Below are positions 20,573 to 32,873 of a DNA stretch of 64,000 nt, piece after piece. Positions within the stretch are counted from its first letter, which is position 1; the number at the start of each line of letters is the position of its first letter. Where the stretch lies: contig JALONQ010000005.1 of NCBI GenBank assembly GCA_025454835.1, positions 120,071 through 184,070 of the forward strand, in the 5' to 3' direction. A program made the position numbers and the translations under genes. The notes beneath the pieces are model-generated. The model saw only the letters and a list, made by a program, of their open reading frames with translations, was not told the origin of the DNA and did no database searches. Source of the stretch: Bacteroidota bacterium (GTDB lineage: Bacteria; Bacteroidota; Ignavibacteria; UBA10030).

Positions 20573-20817
20573 GAAGAAGAAGGAGCGAAGCGTGAGGTGC
20601 ATGGATGAAGGAGTAAGGATAGAGGATAAGGAAGGTTTTTGAAACTGGAGCAATGGAGTGGTGGAGTTCAGGAGGGATGAAAGTCTGAGAGAAGGAGGAG
20701 TGGAGGAGTTCTATGGAAGGACCTCTCCTGATAGGCCTTCTCGAGACTTTCGTGCTTTGACTTCGTGCTTGGGATTTATTTCGGTTTTAGCATTTCGCAT
20801 TTCGTGCTTGCCGCACC

Positions 20818-22020
20818 ATGGCTTGGATCGCACATCTTGACCTCGACTGCTTCTACGTCTCCGTCGAGCGGATCAACGACCCGTCGCTGATCGGTAAGCC
20901 GGTGGTCGTCGGGGGCAGTCCCAAAGGGCGCGGGGTCGTTGCCTCTGCGTCCTATGAGGCGCGAGCCTTCGGGGTCCGTTCCGCCATGCCGACGGCCCAG
21001 GCCCTGCGGCTCTGCCCTTCTTTGATCGTCGTCCGCGGACATCATGAACAATACGGCGACATCTCGCACCGGCTGTACGAGCGGATGCTCCAACTTGCCC
21101 CCGTCGTCGAGCGCGCCTCGATCGACGAGATGTATCTCGACTTCACGGGGACAGAGCGGCTTTACGACAACGACCTGCCGGGCTTCATGAAGAAGCTGAA
21201 GCAGATCGTCCGCGAGGAGTTCTCGCTCCCCTGCACCGTCGCCCTTTCGGCCAACAAGCTCGTGTCGAAGATCGCCACGGGGGTCGTCAAGCCCGACGGC
21301 GTCGTCACGATCCCTCACGGTGAGGAAGCGCCATTCCTTGCCCCCCTTCCGACCAATGTGATCCCCGGGGTCGGGTCGAAGACCGAAGAGTTCCTGACGC
21401 GGCATGGGTTTCGGACCGTCGCCGATATTCAGAAGCGGACGCAGGACGAGTTCATGTCGTTGCTCGGCAAGCACGGCCTCTGGATCTACGCCGCTGCGCA
21501 CGGCAGGGGCTCGGAACACCTGACGACGGATTCGACCCGGAAGAGCATTTCGCGCGAGGAAACCTTTGGCCACGACATCCAGGACCCGGCCGAACTGGAA
21601 AAGATCCTGTTCGAGCTGACCGAGGACGTGTGCGCCACGCTCCGGAAGAAGGGGTGGAAGACGCGGACCATCTCGATCAAGTTCCGCTACACCGATTTCA
21701 CGACCTTCACCCGCGACCACACGGTCGAGCCGACGGACCACGACGCCGTCATCTACGCGACGGCGGTCGGGCTGCTGCGCGACAACTTCGACCGGCGCCG
21801 CAAACTGCGCCTGATCGGCGTGCGACTATCGAACTTCGCAGAAGAAACACAGCTCGAACTGGACCTCGACTCCGCGGCGGGCAAGAATGAGAACGTTTTG
21901 AAAGCGATGGACCAGATCCGAAAAAAGTTCGGGCACGAAGTCATGCATCTCGGCACCGGCCAAGACGCCCCTCCACTGCCTTCCACCGACCACGGCCGGC
22001 GGCCTCCCCCAAAACGTTGA
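20818..22020 (+). CDS. dinB: DNA polymerase IV (Y family)
   Basis: AWIAHLDLDCFYVSVE, YEARAFGVRSAMP, ERASIDEMYLDFTG. Confidence 0.95.
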   Translation: MAWIAHLDLDCFYVSVERINDPSLIGKPVVVGGSPKGRGVVASASYEARAFGVRSAMPTAQALRLCPSLIVVRGHHEQYGDISHRLYERMLQLAPVVERASIDEMYLDFTGTERLYDNDLPGFMKKLKQIVREEFSLPCTVALSANKLVSKIATGVVKPDGVVTIPHGEEAPFLAPLPTNVIPGVGSKTEEFLTRHGFRTVADIQKRTQDEFMSLLGKHGLWIYAAAHGRGSEHLTTDSTRKSISREETFGHDIQDPAELEKILFELTEDVCATLRKKGWKTRTISIKFRYTDFTTFTRDHTVEPTDHDAVIYATAVGLLRDNFDRRRKLRLIGVRLSNFAEETQLELDLDSAAGKNENVLKAMDQIRKKFGHEVMHLGTGQDAPPLPSTDHGRRPPPKR

Positions 22021-22031
22021 TGATTCCCCTT

Positions 22032-22087
22032 GCCGCATGCTCCATGTTCCTCACTCCATGCACCTGGCTCCATGCCGCATGCTGATC
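22032..22087. repeat. Heptad array (8 in-phase 7-mers)
   Basis: GCCGCAT GCTCCAT GTTCCTC ACTCCAT GCACCTG GCTCCAT GCCGCAT GCTGATC. Confidence 0.8.
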
Positions 22088-22110
22088 TTCTCACCGACCT
22101 CCACGAGACG

Positions 22111-23625
22111 ATGAACGCCACCGGCTTCGACAACGAGAAGTATCTCGCCGAGCAAAGCGCGGCCATTCTGGAACGCGTCACGCGGTTCGACAACAAACTG
22201 TATCTCGAATTCGGCGGCAAACTCCTGTTCGACTACCACGCCGCCCGTGTCCTTCCCGGCTACGATCCGAACGTGAAGCTGCGCCTTTTGCATACGCTCC
22301 GCGACAAGGCCGAGGTGGTCCTGGCCATCTTCGCCGGCGACATCGAGCGGAAGAAAATGCGCGCCGACTTCGGCATCACGTACGAGTCGGATGCAATGAA
22401 GCTCATCGACGACCTCACCGCGTGGGGGATCTCGGTGGCGGGCGTCGTCATCACGCGTTTCGAACATCAGCCGTCGGCGACACTCTTTCGGAACAAGCTC
22501 GAGCGTCGGGACATTCACGTGTACACGCACGGCTACACGAAGGGATATCCGACCGACATCGAGACGGTTGTCAGCGACAACGGATACGGCGCCAACGAGT
22601 ACATCCGGACGTCGCGCCCGATCGTGGTCGTGACCGGTCCGGGCCCGCTCAGCGGCAAGCTCGGCACCTGCCTCTCGCAGGTCTATCACGAATGGAAACG
22701 CGGGGTCCACGCAGGCTACGCGAAGTTCGAGACCTTTCCCATATGGAATCTCCCGCTTCAACACCCGGTGAACGTGGCGTATGAAGCCGCCACAGCCGAC
22801 ATTCGCGACTTCAACGTCATCGATTCGTTCCATCTCGAGGCGTACAACGAAAGGGCGGTGAACTACAACCGAGATGTGGAGGCGTTCCCTCTCCTGCGGC
22901 GCATCATCGAATCGATCACGAACGAGTCCTCCTTCTACCGGTCGCCGACCGACATGGGCGTGAACCGGGCTGGATTCGGCATCACGGACGACGCCGTGGT
23001 GCGGAAGGCCGCGACGCAGGAGGTCGTTCGCCGCTATTTCCGGTATGCGTGCGAGTACGCCATGGGTCTCGCCGACAAGGAGACCGTCCAGCGCGCAGAG
23101 CTCATCATGAAGGACCTGGGAGCCTCGCCCGAAGACCGGATCGTTGTCGCGCCGGCACGGGTAAAAGCCCAGCAACACAGCATATCCGATCCCGGCGCTC
23201 ATCGTGTTTCCTGCGCGGCGGCGATCCAACTGCCGGACGGCACGATCACGACGGGACGCAATTCGGACCTCATGCATGCCGCATCGGCCCTCGTGCTGAA
23301 TGCCGCCAAGCACCTTGCGGGCATCGCCGATTCGATGCACCTCCTTCCGCCTACCATCATCGCTTCGTTGAGCCACTTCAAGAAAGATGTGCTGAACGGG
23401 CGCGAGATCAGTCTCGACCTCGAAGAGACGCTCGTCGCTCTCAGTATCGGAGCAGCCGCCGTGCCCGAGGCCCGGGCCGCGGTCGAGGCCCTCAAGCAGC
23501 TGCGCGGATGCGAAGCGCACCTGACTCATATCCCAACGCCCGGTGATGAGGCCGGACTCCGGAAGCTCGGCATCAACTTGACCAGCGACGCGACCTTTGC
23601 GACCAAGCAGTTGTTCATGAGTTAA
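22111..23625 (+). CDS. DUF1846 domain-containing protein
   Basis: FDNEKYLAEQSAAILERVTRFDNKLYLEFGGKLLFDYHAARVLPGYDPNVK; start placed after the heptad array (22072 also possible). Confidence 0.85.
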   Translation: MNATGFDNEKYLAEQSAAILERVTRFDNKLYLEFGGKLLFDYHAARVLPGYDPNVKLRLLHTLRDKAEVVLAIFAGDIERKKMRADFGITYESDAMKLIDDLTAWGISVAGVVITRFEHQPSATLFRNKLERRDIHVYTHGYTKGYPTDIETVVSDNGYGANEYIRTSRPIVVVTGPGPLSGKLGTCLSQVYHEWKRGVHAGYAKFETFPIWNLPLQHPVNVAYEAATADIRDFNVIDSFHLEAYNERAVNYNRDVEAFPLLRRIIESITNESSFYRSPTDMGVNRAGFGITDDAVVRKAATQEVVRRYFRYACEYAMGLADKETVQRAELIMKDLGASPEDRIVVAPARVKAQQHSISDPGAHRVSCAAAIQLPDGTITTGRNSDLMHAASALVLNAAKHLAGIADSMHLLPPTIIASLSHFKKDVLNGREISLDLEETLVALSIGAAAVPEARAAVEALKQLRGCEAHLTHIPTPGDEAGLRKLGINLTSDATFATKQLFMS

Positions 23626-23752
23626 GTTTGGAAAAGGCACGGTACCGCAGAGACGCTGAGACGCAACGAAGAACGGGTGCTCCAAACCACACAGCAGTGA
23701 CCCGACGTCGAACCCTCTATCCGAAGTGATCCTCGATCAACTGACAATCTGA

Positions 23753-23781
23753 TGGCGAATGCGCCTTCCATCCCGTAGATT
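23753..23781 (+). promoter_or_regulatory. Candidate promoter TGGCGA-N17-TAGATT
   Basis: Exact match to two other sites (26145, 34340), upstream of the GTG start at 23825. Confidence 0.5.
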
Positions 23782-23824
23782 CCCAGACCGTCAAGCCCAC
23801 ACCTGTATCGGAGGAGATCGTACC

Positions 23825-25978
23825 GTGAAGAAGATGGCTTTCTTGTTGCTACTTGTCATTCCTTTCACGGCTGTTGCCCAGCCGAAAGTTCTGACCGCAG
23901 ACGACTATGCTCGCGCCGAGTCATTCCTCGGCGCCACGCTCAATCCCCTCGTCGTGAACGGCTCCATCAGCGTCACCTGGAAGAAGGACGACACCTTCTG
24001 GTACCGCGTCACGACCGACAAGGGGAATGAGTACGTCCTCATCAACCCCGCAAAGAAGACCCGTTCGCCGTACACGCCGACCGCCGAAGACTCGGTCTCG
24101 ATGCGATCCGGACGCCGTGGTATGCCGCTCGGTCCCCCGACCGCCGTCTCGCCCGACGGGAAGAAGGAAGCCTTCATCCGCTCGTGGAACCTCTGGGTGC
24201 GCGACCTCGCGACCAAGGAAGAACGCCAGTTGACGACGGACGGCGCCCAAAACTTCGGCTACGCCACCGACAATGCCGGCTGGAAGACGAGCGACCGGCC
24301 GATCCTGCTCTGGTCACCCGATTCGCGCAAGATCGCCACGCAGCAGCAGGACGAGCGCAACGTGGGCGATATGCACCTCGTCGAACCGACCGTCGACCAT
24401 CCGAAACTGAAGAGTTGGAAGTATCCGCTCCCCGGCGATTCGATCGTCGCGATGCTGCATCGCGTCATCATTGAAGTCGACGGGCCGCGCGTCGTTCGCC
24501 TGCAGCTTCCGCCGGAGTATCACCGCGCGACGCTGGGCGACGACATCTCGATGGACGACTACAAGTGGAGTCCCGACGGATCGCGGCTGGCATTGGCCTC
24601 CACGTCTCGCGACCACAAGCACACCTGGGTGCGTGTCGCCGACGCCGCCACAGGGACCGTACGGACGGTCTTCGACGAGGTCGTGACCACCCACTTTGAG
24701 TCGGTCTCGGGCTGGTCCGTGCTCTGGGGGTCCGAAGAGATCATCTGGTTCTCGCAACGCGACGATTGGGGCCAGCTCTATCTGTACGACATGAAGACCG
24801 GCAAGCTCAGGAACCAGATCACGTCCGGTCCCGGCATGACGTCGCAGATCGTCAAGGTCGACGAGAAGGCACGCACCGTGATGTTCGCGGCGTACGGTCG
24901 GGAGAAGGGGCGCGACCCGTACTTCACCCACTACTACCGCGTGAAGCTCAACGGCAGGGGGATGACGCTGCTGACCCCCGAGGACGCGCATCACTCCATT
25001 CAACTGTCTCCCTCGGGCGCGTATTTCGTCGACTCCTACTCTAAGCCGGACGTCCCTCCGGTCCATGTTCTGCGCGACGCCGACGGCGACCTCGTCATGA
25101 GCCTCGAGAAGGCCGAGATCTCAAAGCTGCTCGCGACGGGTTGGAAGCCGCCGACCCCCATCGTCATGAAAGGACGCGACGGCAAGACGGACATCTACGG
25201 ACTCATGCACGTGCCGAGCAACCTCGACACGACGAAGAAGTATCCGATCGTCAATAACGCGTATCCCGGTCCGCAGAGCGGCAGCGTGGGACCCCGCAGC
25301 TTCGCGGCCGCCCGAGGCGATCGGCAGGCGCTGGCGGAACTTGGTTTCATCGTCGTCTCGATAGACGGCATGGGTACGCCCAACCGCTCGAAATCGTTCC
25401 ACGACGCATACTATGGAGCGATGGGCCGCGACAACACGCTGCCCGACCAGGTGGGAGGCATGAAGCAGTTGGCGGAGCGGTATCGCTGGATCGACATCGA
25501 CCGGGCCGGTATGTGGGGGCACTCGGGCGGCGGGTTCATCACGGCGGCGGCGATGTTCCGCTATCCCGACTTCTTCAAGGTCGGAGTGTCGCAGTCCGGC
25601 AATCACGACCAGCGCAACTACGAAGACGACTGGGGCGAACGCTATCAGGGGCTGCTCGTCAAGAACGCCGATGGCACCGACAACTACGAGGCGGAAGCGA
25701 ACCAGGTCGTCGCCAAGAACTTGAAGGGGAAGCTGCTGCTGGCCCACGGGATGATGGACAACAACGTCCCCCCCTACAGCACCTATCTGGTGATGGAGGC
25801 GCTCGTCAAGGCGAACAAGGATTTCGACCTTATCCTGTTCCCCTATCAGCAGCACGGATACGGGCCGCATAACAACTACATGATGCGCCGGCGGTGGGAC
25901 TACTTCGTGAAGTGGCTGATGGGTGCGGAACCGCCGAAGGAGTTTCAGTTCAAGCCGCCGACGATGCGGCCAATGTAG
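23825..25978 (+). CDS. S9 family peptidase (DPP IV-like, beta-propeller N-terminus)
   Basis: Signal peptide; WSPDSRKIATQQQDERNV; WGHSGGGFITAAAMFRYPDFFKVGVSQSGNHD; GGAGG upstream of GTG. Confidence 0.92.
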   Translation: MKKMAFLLLLVIPFTAVAQPKVLTADDYARAESFLGATLNPLVVNGSISVTWKKDDTFWYRVTTDKGNEYVLINPAKKTRSPYTPTAEDSVSMRSGRRGMPLGPPTAVSPDGKKEAFIRSWNLWVRDLATKEERQLTTDGAQNFGYATDNAGWKTSDRPILLWSPDSRKIATQQQDERNVGDMHLVEPTVDHPKLKSWKYPLPGDSIVAMLHRVIIEVDGPRVVRLQLPPEYHRATLGDDISMDDYKWSPDGSRLALASTSRDHKHTWVRVADAATGTVRTVFDEVVTTHFESVSGWSVLWGSEEIIWFSQRDDWGQLYLYDMKTGKLRNQITSGPGMTSQIVKVDEKARTVMFAAYGREKGRDPYFTHYYRVKLNGRGMTLLTPEDAHHSIQLSPSGAYFVDSYSKPDVPPVHVLRDADGDLVMSLEKAEISKLLATGWKPPTPIVMKGRDGKTDIYGLMHVPSNLDTTKKYPIVNNAYPGPQSGSVGPRSFAAARGDRQALAELGFIVVSIDGMGTPNRSKSFHDAYYGAMGRDNTLPDQVGGMKQLAERYRWIDIDRAGMWGHSGGGFITAAAMFRYPDFFKVGVSQSGNHDQRNYEDDWGERYQGLLVKNADGTDNYEAEANQVVAKNLKGKLLLAHGMMDNNVPPYSTYLVMEALVKANKDFDLILFPYQQHGYGPHNNYMMRRRWDYFVKWLMGAEPPKEFQFKPPTMRPM

Positions 25979-26016
25979 GCTGGCCGATCGTCATCAGCCA
26001 CACATGGTCTTTGGTC

Positions 26017-26052
26017 CAAGCCCGCCTCTCTGGAGCGCGGGCTTGACTTTTT
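26017..26052 (+). terminator. Rho-independent terminator
   Basis: CAAGCCCGC / GCGGGCTTG stem followed by ACTTTTT. Confidence 0.85.
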
Positions 26053-26144
26053 CTGGCACATCCAGTTCCCCTCCCATCGCTTTTCAGGAGTGTAGAGTTT
26101 CCCTACACTCACTATTACGTCTGAGTGAATCCGCAACAAACTTG

Positions 26145-26173
26145 TGGCGAATCCAGCGGCCAAAGCGTAGATT
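26145..26173 (+). promoter_or_regulatory. Candidate promoter TGGCGA-N17-TAGATT for the kinase operon
   Basis: Exact hexamers and spacer as at 23753 and 34340. Confidence 0.5.
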
Positions 26174-26184
26174 CTTATGTTTCG

Positions 26185-26223
26185 GAATTGGGATGAGCGG
26201 GAGGTCAAGGCTCATCCCAATTC
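26185..26223. other. Perfect 14-bp hairpin in the kinase-operon leader
   Basis: GAATTGGGATGAGC gggaggtcaag GCTCATCCCAATTC. Confidence 0.75.
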
Positions 26224-26455
26224 TGTTACAGTCTCACCAAGTACCAGCGGCTTCCCGTTTCAACCACTCCTCAGAAGACTCTGCTGCCTCATCGACGCAT
26301 CATTCGACGGGGCGATTCACGTCGTTTCGAGGAGCCAGTTCACACATGGCGTGAACTGATCCGACGTTTGAAGCATCTCTCGCACCGGTCGCATGGTCTG
26401 CCGGCGTGCGACGATGCCGGCAGCGCCTTCCCCATTCTGAACACGAGAATAGGAC

Positions 26456-28585
26456 ATGATCGGAACGAATGTCACTCACTACAAGATCCTCGAGAAGCTG
26501 GGCGAGGGTGGAATGGGTGTTGTTTACAAGGCGCAGGACACGTCGCTCGATCGGCTTGTCGCGATCAAGTTCTTGCCATCGCACCTGTCGGCCACGCCGG
26601 ACCACCGGGCCCGGTTCCTCCATGAGGCGAAAGCGACAGCGGCCCTGAGCCACCCGAACATTCTCTCGATCTACGAGATCGACGAGCACAACGAGCACGC
26701 CTTCATCGTGCTCGAGTATATCGACGGACAAACACTCAAAGACCACCTCGCCACGCTCCAGACCGGTTCCGGCGTCTCCGTCGACCGCGCCATCGAGTGG
26801 ACCGAGACGATCGCGCGCGCGCTGAAGGTCGCCCACGACAAGAACATCATTCACCGGGACATCAAGGCCGAGAACATCATGCTGACGCGGTCGGGTCAGC
26901 TGAAGATCATGGACTTCGGCCTTGCCAAACTCCGCAGCCACGGTACGCTGACCAAGGCTGGTTCCTCGCTGGGAACGTTGTCCTACATGTCTCCGGAACA
27001 AGCTCAGGGCTCGAGTGCCGACCATCGCTCCGACCTCTGGTCGTTGGGCGTGGTCTTCTTCGAATTGCTGACCGGGGACCTGCCCTTCAAATCGGAGCAT
27101 GAGGCCGGGCTCCTGTATCTCGTCGTCAACCAGTCGCCTCCGTTCCCGAGCGAGCTGGACCGTCGCCTCCCCGAGGCCGTCGACGCCGTCGTCATGAAGA
27201 TGCTCGAGAAGGACCCCGACCGGCGCTTCCAGAACGTCGACCAACTGCTCGACGCCCTCTCGGGGCTCAGAGCGCAGATCGCGTCGAAGCAATCCAACGC
27301 CAAGCGTCTGGCCATCGCCGTCCTTCCGTTCGCTACGATCGGCGGCGACAAGGAGAACGAGTACTTCGGCGACGGCCTGACGGACGAGCTGATCGTGAGT
27401 CTTTCGCAGCTGAAAGACTTCGACGTCATCTCGCGCACGAATTCAATGCAGTACAAGAACACGACGAAGGACATCAAGACGATCGGCAAGGAGCTCGGGA
27501 TCCGCTACCTGCTCGAGGGGAGCGTCCGGAGGTTCCAGGACAACCTGCGGATCACGCTTCAGTTCGTCGACGTCGAGAACAGCCGGCAGCTCTGGGCTGA
27601 ATCGTTCAAAGGAAAGATGGAGGACGTGTTCGACATCCAGGAGAAGGTGTCGAAGCATGTCGTCGATGCCTTGATGATCAAGCTCTCCCCGAACGAGAAG
27701 ATCATCCTCACGAAGAGGTCCACCGTCAACGCCGAAGCGTTCGATTGCTATCTGCGGGCCCGGGAGTTCCTGTATCGCCGGACGAAGAGCAGTCTGCAGT
27801 TCGCGATCCATCTGTTCCAGAAAGCCATCGAGCTGGACACGCGCTACGCCGCGGCGTACGCCGGACTTGGCGAAGCGTATGCCACCTTGCACTACGACTA
27901 CGATACGAAGGAGATCTGGGTCGACAAGGCCATCGAATCGAGCCTCAAGGCGCTGATGTACGATTCGACCGTGGCGGAGGCGTATGCGGCCTTGGCCATG
28001 GCGTATTTCAGCAAGAAATCGATCCAGGAGGCCGAAGCGGCCGCCCGAAAGGCGATCGACCTCGGGCCGAACATCTTTACGGGCTACTGGGTGCTGGCCC
28101 GCATCTGTCATGTGATGGACCGCGACCAGGAATCGGTCGAACTCCTCAAGCGGACGATCGATCTGAATCCGGACTTCCACACCGCCCACGGAGAGCTGCG
28201 TATGGCCTATGAGCGGCTCGGCGACAAGGAGAAAATGGCCGAGGTCATCGAGGTGATGCTCGAGCGCATCCCCGTTTATCTCTCGAAGCATCCCGATGAC
28301 GCCCGCTCGCACATCCACTACGCAACGCAATTGGCCGTCGTCGGACGTGAGAAAGAGGCGCTGGAGCAGACGGCGAAGGCGATCGCGCTCAGTCCGGATG
28401 ATCCGCTCATGTTCTACAATGCAGCCTGCGTGTACTCGCGCCTGGGCCAGAAGGCGCAAGCCGTCGACACGCTCCGACGATCGATCGTCGCCGGCCTCGA
28501 AGACTACGAGTGGATCAAGACAGACCCGGACTTCGATGCCATTCGCACCGAGCCGGGCTACATCGATATGATGAAGGGCAAATAG
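26456..28585 (+). CDS. Ser/Thr protein kinase with TolB-like/TPR C-terminus
   Basis: LGEGGMGVVYKA, IHRDIKAENIM, DFGLAK, IAVLPFATIGGDKENEYFGDGLTDELI, TPR repeats. Confidence 0.92.
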   Translation: MIGTNVTHYKILEKLGEGGMGVVYKAQDTSLDRLVAIKFLPSHLSATPDHRARFLHEAKATAALSHPNILSIYEIDEHNEHAFIVLEYIDGQTLKDHLATLQTGSGVSVDRAIEWTETIARALKVAHDKNIIHRDIKAENIMLTRSGQLKIMDFGLAKLRSHGTLTKAGSSLGTLSYMSPEQAQGSSADHRSDLWSLGVVFFELLTGDLPFKSEHEAGLLYLVVNQSPPFPSELDRRLPEAVDAVVMKMLEKDPDRRFQNVDQLLDALSGLRAQIASKQSNAKRLAIAVLPFATIGGDKENEYFGDGLTDELIVSLSQLKDFDVISRTNSMQYKNTTKDIKTIGKELGIRYLLEGSVRRFQDNLRITLQFVDVENSRQLWAESFKGKMEDVFDIQEKVSKHVVDALMIKLSPNEKIILTKRSTVNAEAFDCYLRAREFLYRRTKSSLQFAIHLFQKAIELDTRYAAAYAGLGEAYATLHYDYDTKEIWVDKAIESSLKALMYDSTVAEAYAALAMAYFSKKSIQEAEAAARKAIDLGPNIFTGYWVLARICHVMDRDQESVELLKRTIDLNPDFHTAHGELRMAYERLGDKEKMAEVIEVMLERIPVYLSKHPDDARSHIHYATQLAVVGREKEALEQTAKAIALSPDDPLMFYNAACVYSRLGQKAQAVDTLRRSIVAGLEDYEWIKTDPDFDAIRTEPGYIDMMKGK

Positions 28586-28588
28586 CAT

Positions 28589-31270
<2,682 letters not shown>

Positions 31271-31285
31271 CGAAAGGCCGGGACC

Positions 31286-32041
31286 ATGATCATTCGCTTC
31301 GTCCAAATGCGCGCCGCGGATACCAACGGCGCCAACCTGAAGCTGGCCTATGAGCGCCTTGTTATTCCAGCGCTGCGGGCTACGGCCGGCTGCCGCTCGG
31401 CCTCGCTCCTGCAGAAGAACGGCGACCCCCAGGTGTGCATCTCCATGACCACCTGGCGGTCGATCGACGACGCCGAACGGTACGAGCGGAGCGGCGAGTT
31501 CAAGAAGCTCCTCGACGGCCTGCAACCGTATTTTGCGGAAGCCGACGACTGGAAACTCGGTCTCAGGCCCGACCTAACGGTCTCGTTCGAACCCGTGGTC
31601 AACGAGCCGATCGTCCAGCGGTTCGAGGTCGCGGCCGAAGGCGCATCGTCGACGCCGAGCGCGTTCATTCCCGACTATCTCCGCGTTGTGTCGCATCGTA
31701 TCCGGCCGGGGGCCGCGGGAATCTTCCGCAAAATCTACGAGGATCAGGTCCTCCCGCTCCTGCGCGTCCAAGAGGGCTACCGACGTGCCTATCTCGTCGA
31801 GGACCCCACGGACATCAATAAGCTGCTCTCCGTCACCGCGTGGTCATCCAAGCGCGACGCCGATCGCTACGAGCGCAGCGGCCTCTTCCTTACGCTCCTC
31901 GAGCGACTCGCCCCGACCCTTACGGACCTGGCTCATTGGAAACTGAGCGGGCAGACGGCGGACCATGCCCGCATCGCGACGAGCGACGATGTCGCGGTCG
32001 ATGGATACACGCTCCTCATCGGCGAGGAGTTCATCGCGTGA
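31286..32041 (+). CDS. Protein with two ABM-like (dimeric alpha/beta barrel) repeats
   Basis: Internal repeat WRSIDDAERYERSGEFKKLLDGLQP / WSSKRDADRYERSGLFLTLLERLAP. Confidence 0.65.
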   Translation: MIIRFVQMRAADTNGANLKLAYERLVIPALRATAGCRSASLLQKNGDPQVCISMTTWRSIDDAERYERSGEFKKLLDGLQPYFAEADDWKLGLRPDLTVSFEPVVNEPIVQRFEVAAEGASSTPSAFIPDYLRVVSHRIRPGAAGIFRKIYEDQVLPLLRVQEGYRRAYLVEDPTDINKLLSVTAWSSKRDADRYERSGLFLTLLERLAPTLTDLAHWKLSGQTADHARIATSDDVAVDGYTLLIGEEFIA

Positions 32042-32062
32042 TCGTCCATCGCTGACCGTCCT

Positions 32063-32764
32063 GTGCGCATCGCGATCGTCTCCGATATCCACGGCAATCT
32101 GGAGGCCCTGACGGCCGTCCTGGAGGACATCGACCGCCGGCCGGTCGACGAGATCGTCTGTCTGGGCGACATCGTCGGCTACGGTCCCGACCCGGCGGCG
32201 TGTCTCGCCGTCATCCGAGGTCGGCGGATACCGTCGTTCATGGGCAACCATGACCAGGCGGCGTTCGACGCCGACCTGCGGACCACATTCAGCCTTCTGG
32301 CGCGGACGGCCATCGAATGGACAGCGCCTCGGCTCGACGACGGCGACCTTGCCTTCCTGCGCTCGTTGCCGTACCGGGCCGAGCTCCACGGCGCCACGTT
32401 TGTCCATGCTTCTCCAAGGGACCCGGGGGAGTTCGAATACGTCATGGACGACCTCGACGCGGCGCGCCAGTTCGGAAGCTTCACGACGCCGATCTGCTTC
32501 ATCGGGCACACGCACGATCCCGAGATCTTCCGCGAAGACCTGGGCCCCCGCATGGTCGACGCGGAACATCGATGCCTTGTCAACGTTGGCAGTGTGGGAC
32601 AACCGCGGGACGGCAATCCGAAGGCCTGCTATGGGTTGTATGATACCGGACCGCTCTCGTTCGAGCATGTCCGGGTGGCGTACGATGTGCCGGCGACGGC
32701 CGCGAAGATCTATCAGGCGGGCCTTCCGGCCCAACTCGCCGAACGGCTGGTACTGGGGGTCTGA
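32063..32764 (+). CDS. Metallophosphoesterase family protein
   Basis: RIAIVSDIHGNLEAL, LGDIVGYGPDP, GNHD, IGHTHDP. Confidence 0.9.
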   Translation: MRIAIVSDIHGNLEALTAVLEDIDRRPVDEIVCLGDIVGYGPDPAACLAVIRGRRIPSFMGNHDQAAFDADLRTTFSLLARTAIEWTAPRLDDGDLAFLRSLPYRAELHGATFVHASPRDPGEFEYVMDDLDAARQFGSFTTPICFIGHTHDPEIFREDLGPRMVDAEHRCLVNVGSVGQPRDGNPKACYGLYDTGPLSFEHVRVAYDVPATAAKIYQAGLPAQLAERLVLGV

Positions 32765-32789
32765 CAACGAGAGCACTTGCCAAGGCTTT

Positions 32790-32822
32790 GGCCACAAAGA
32801 GCACAGAGAACACAGAGAGGTG
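32790..32822. repeat. 9-nt-unit repeat arm, same family as 18577
   Basis: GGCCACAAAGAGCACAGAGAACACAGAGAGGTG. Confidence 0.65.
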
Positions 32823-32873
32823 TGGCGGGATCATGAGAAGTAGCTCTGCGCCTTTCGCCTTCTTCGTTGCGAC

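Noticed and set aside
22051-23685. 544-aa minus-strand ORF opposite the DUF1846 gene
   Set aside because: Antisense shadow ORF with biased composition and no motif.
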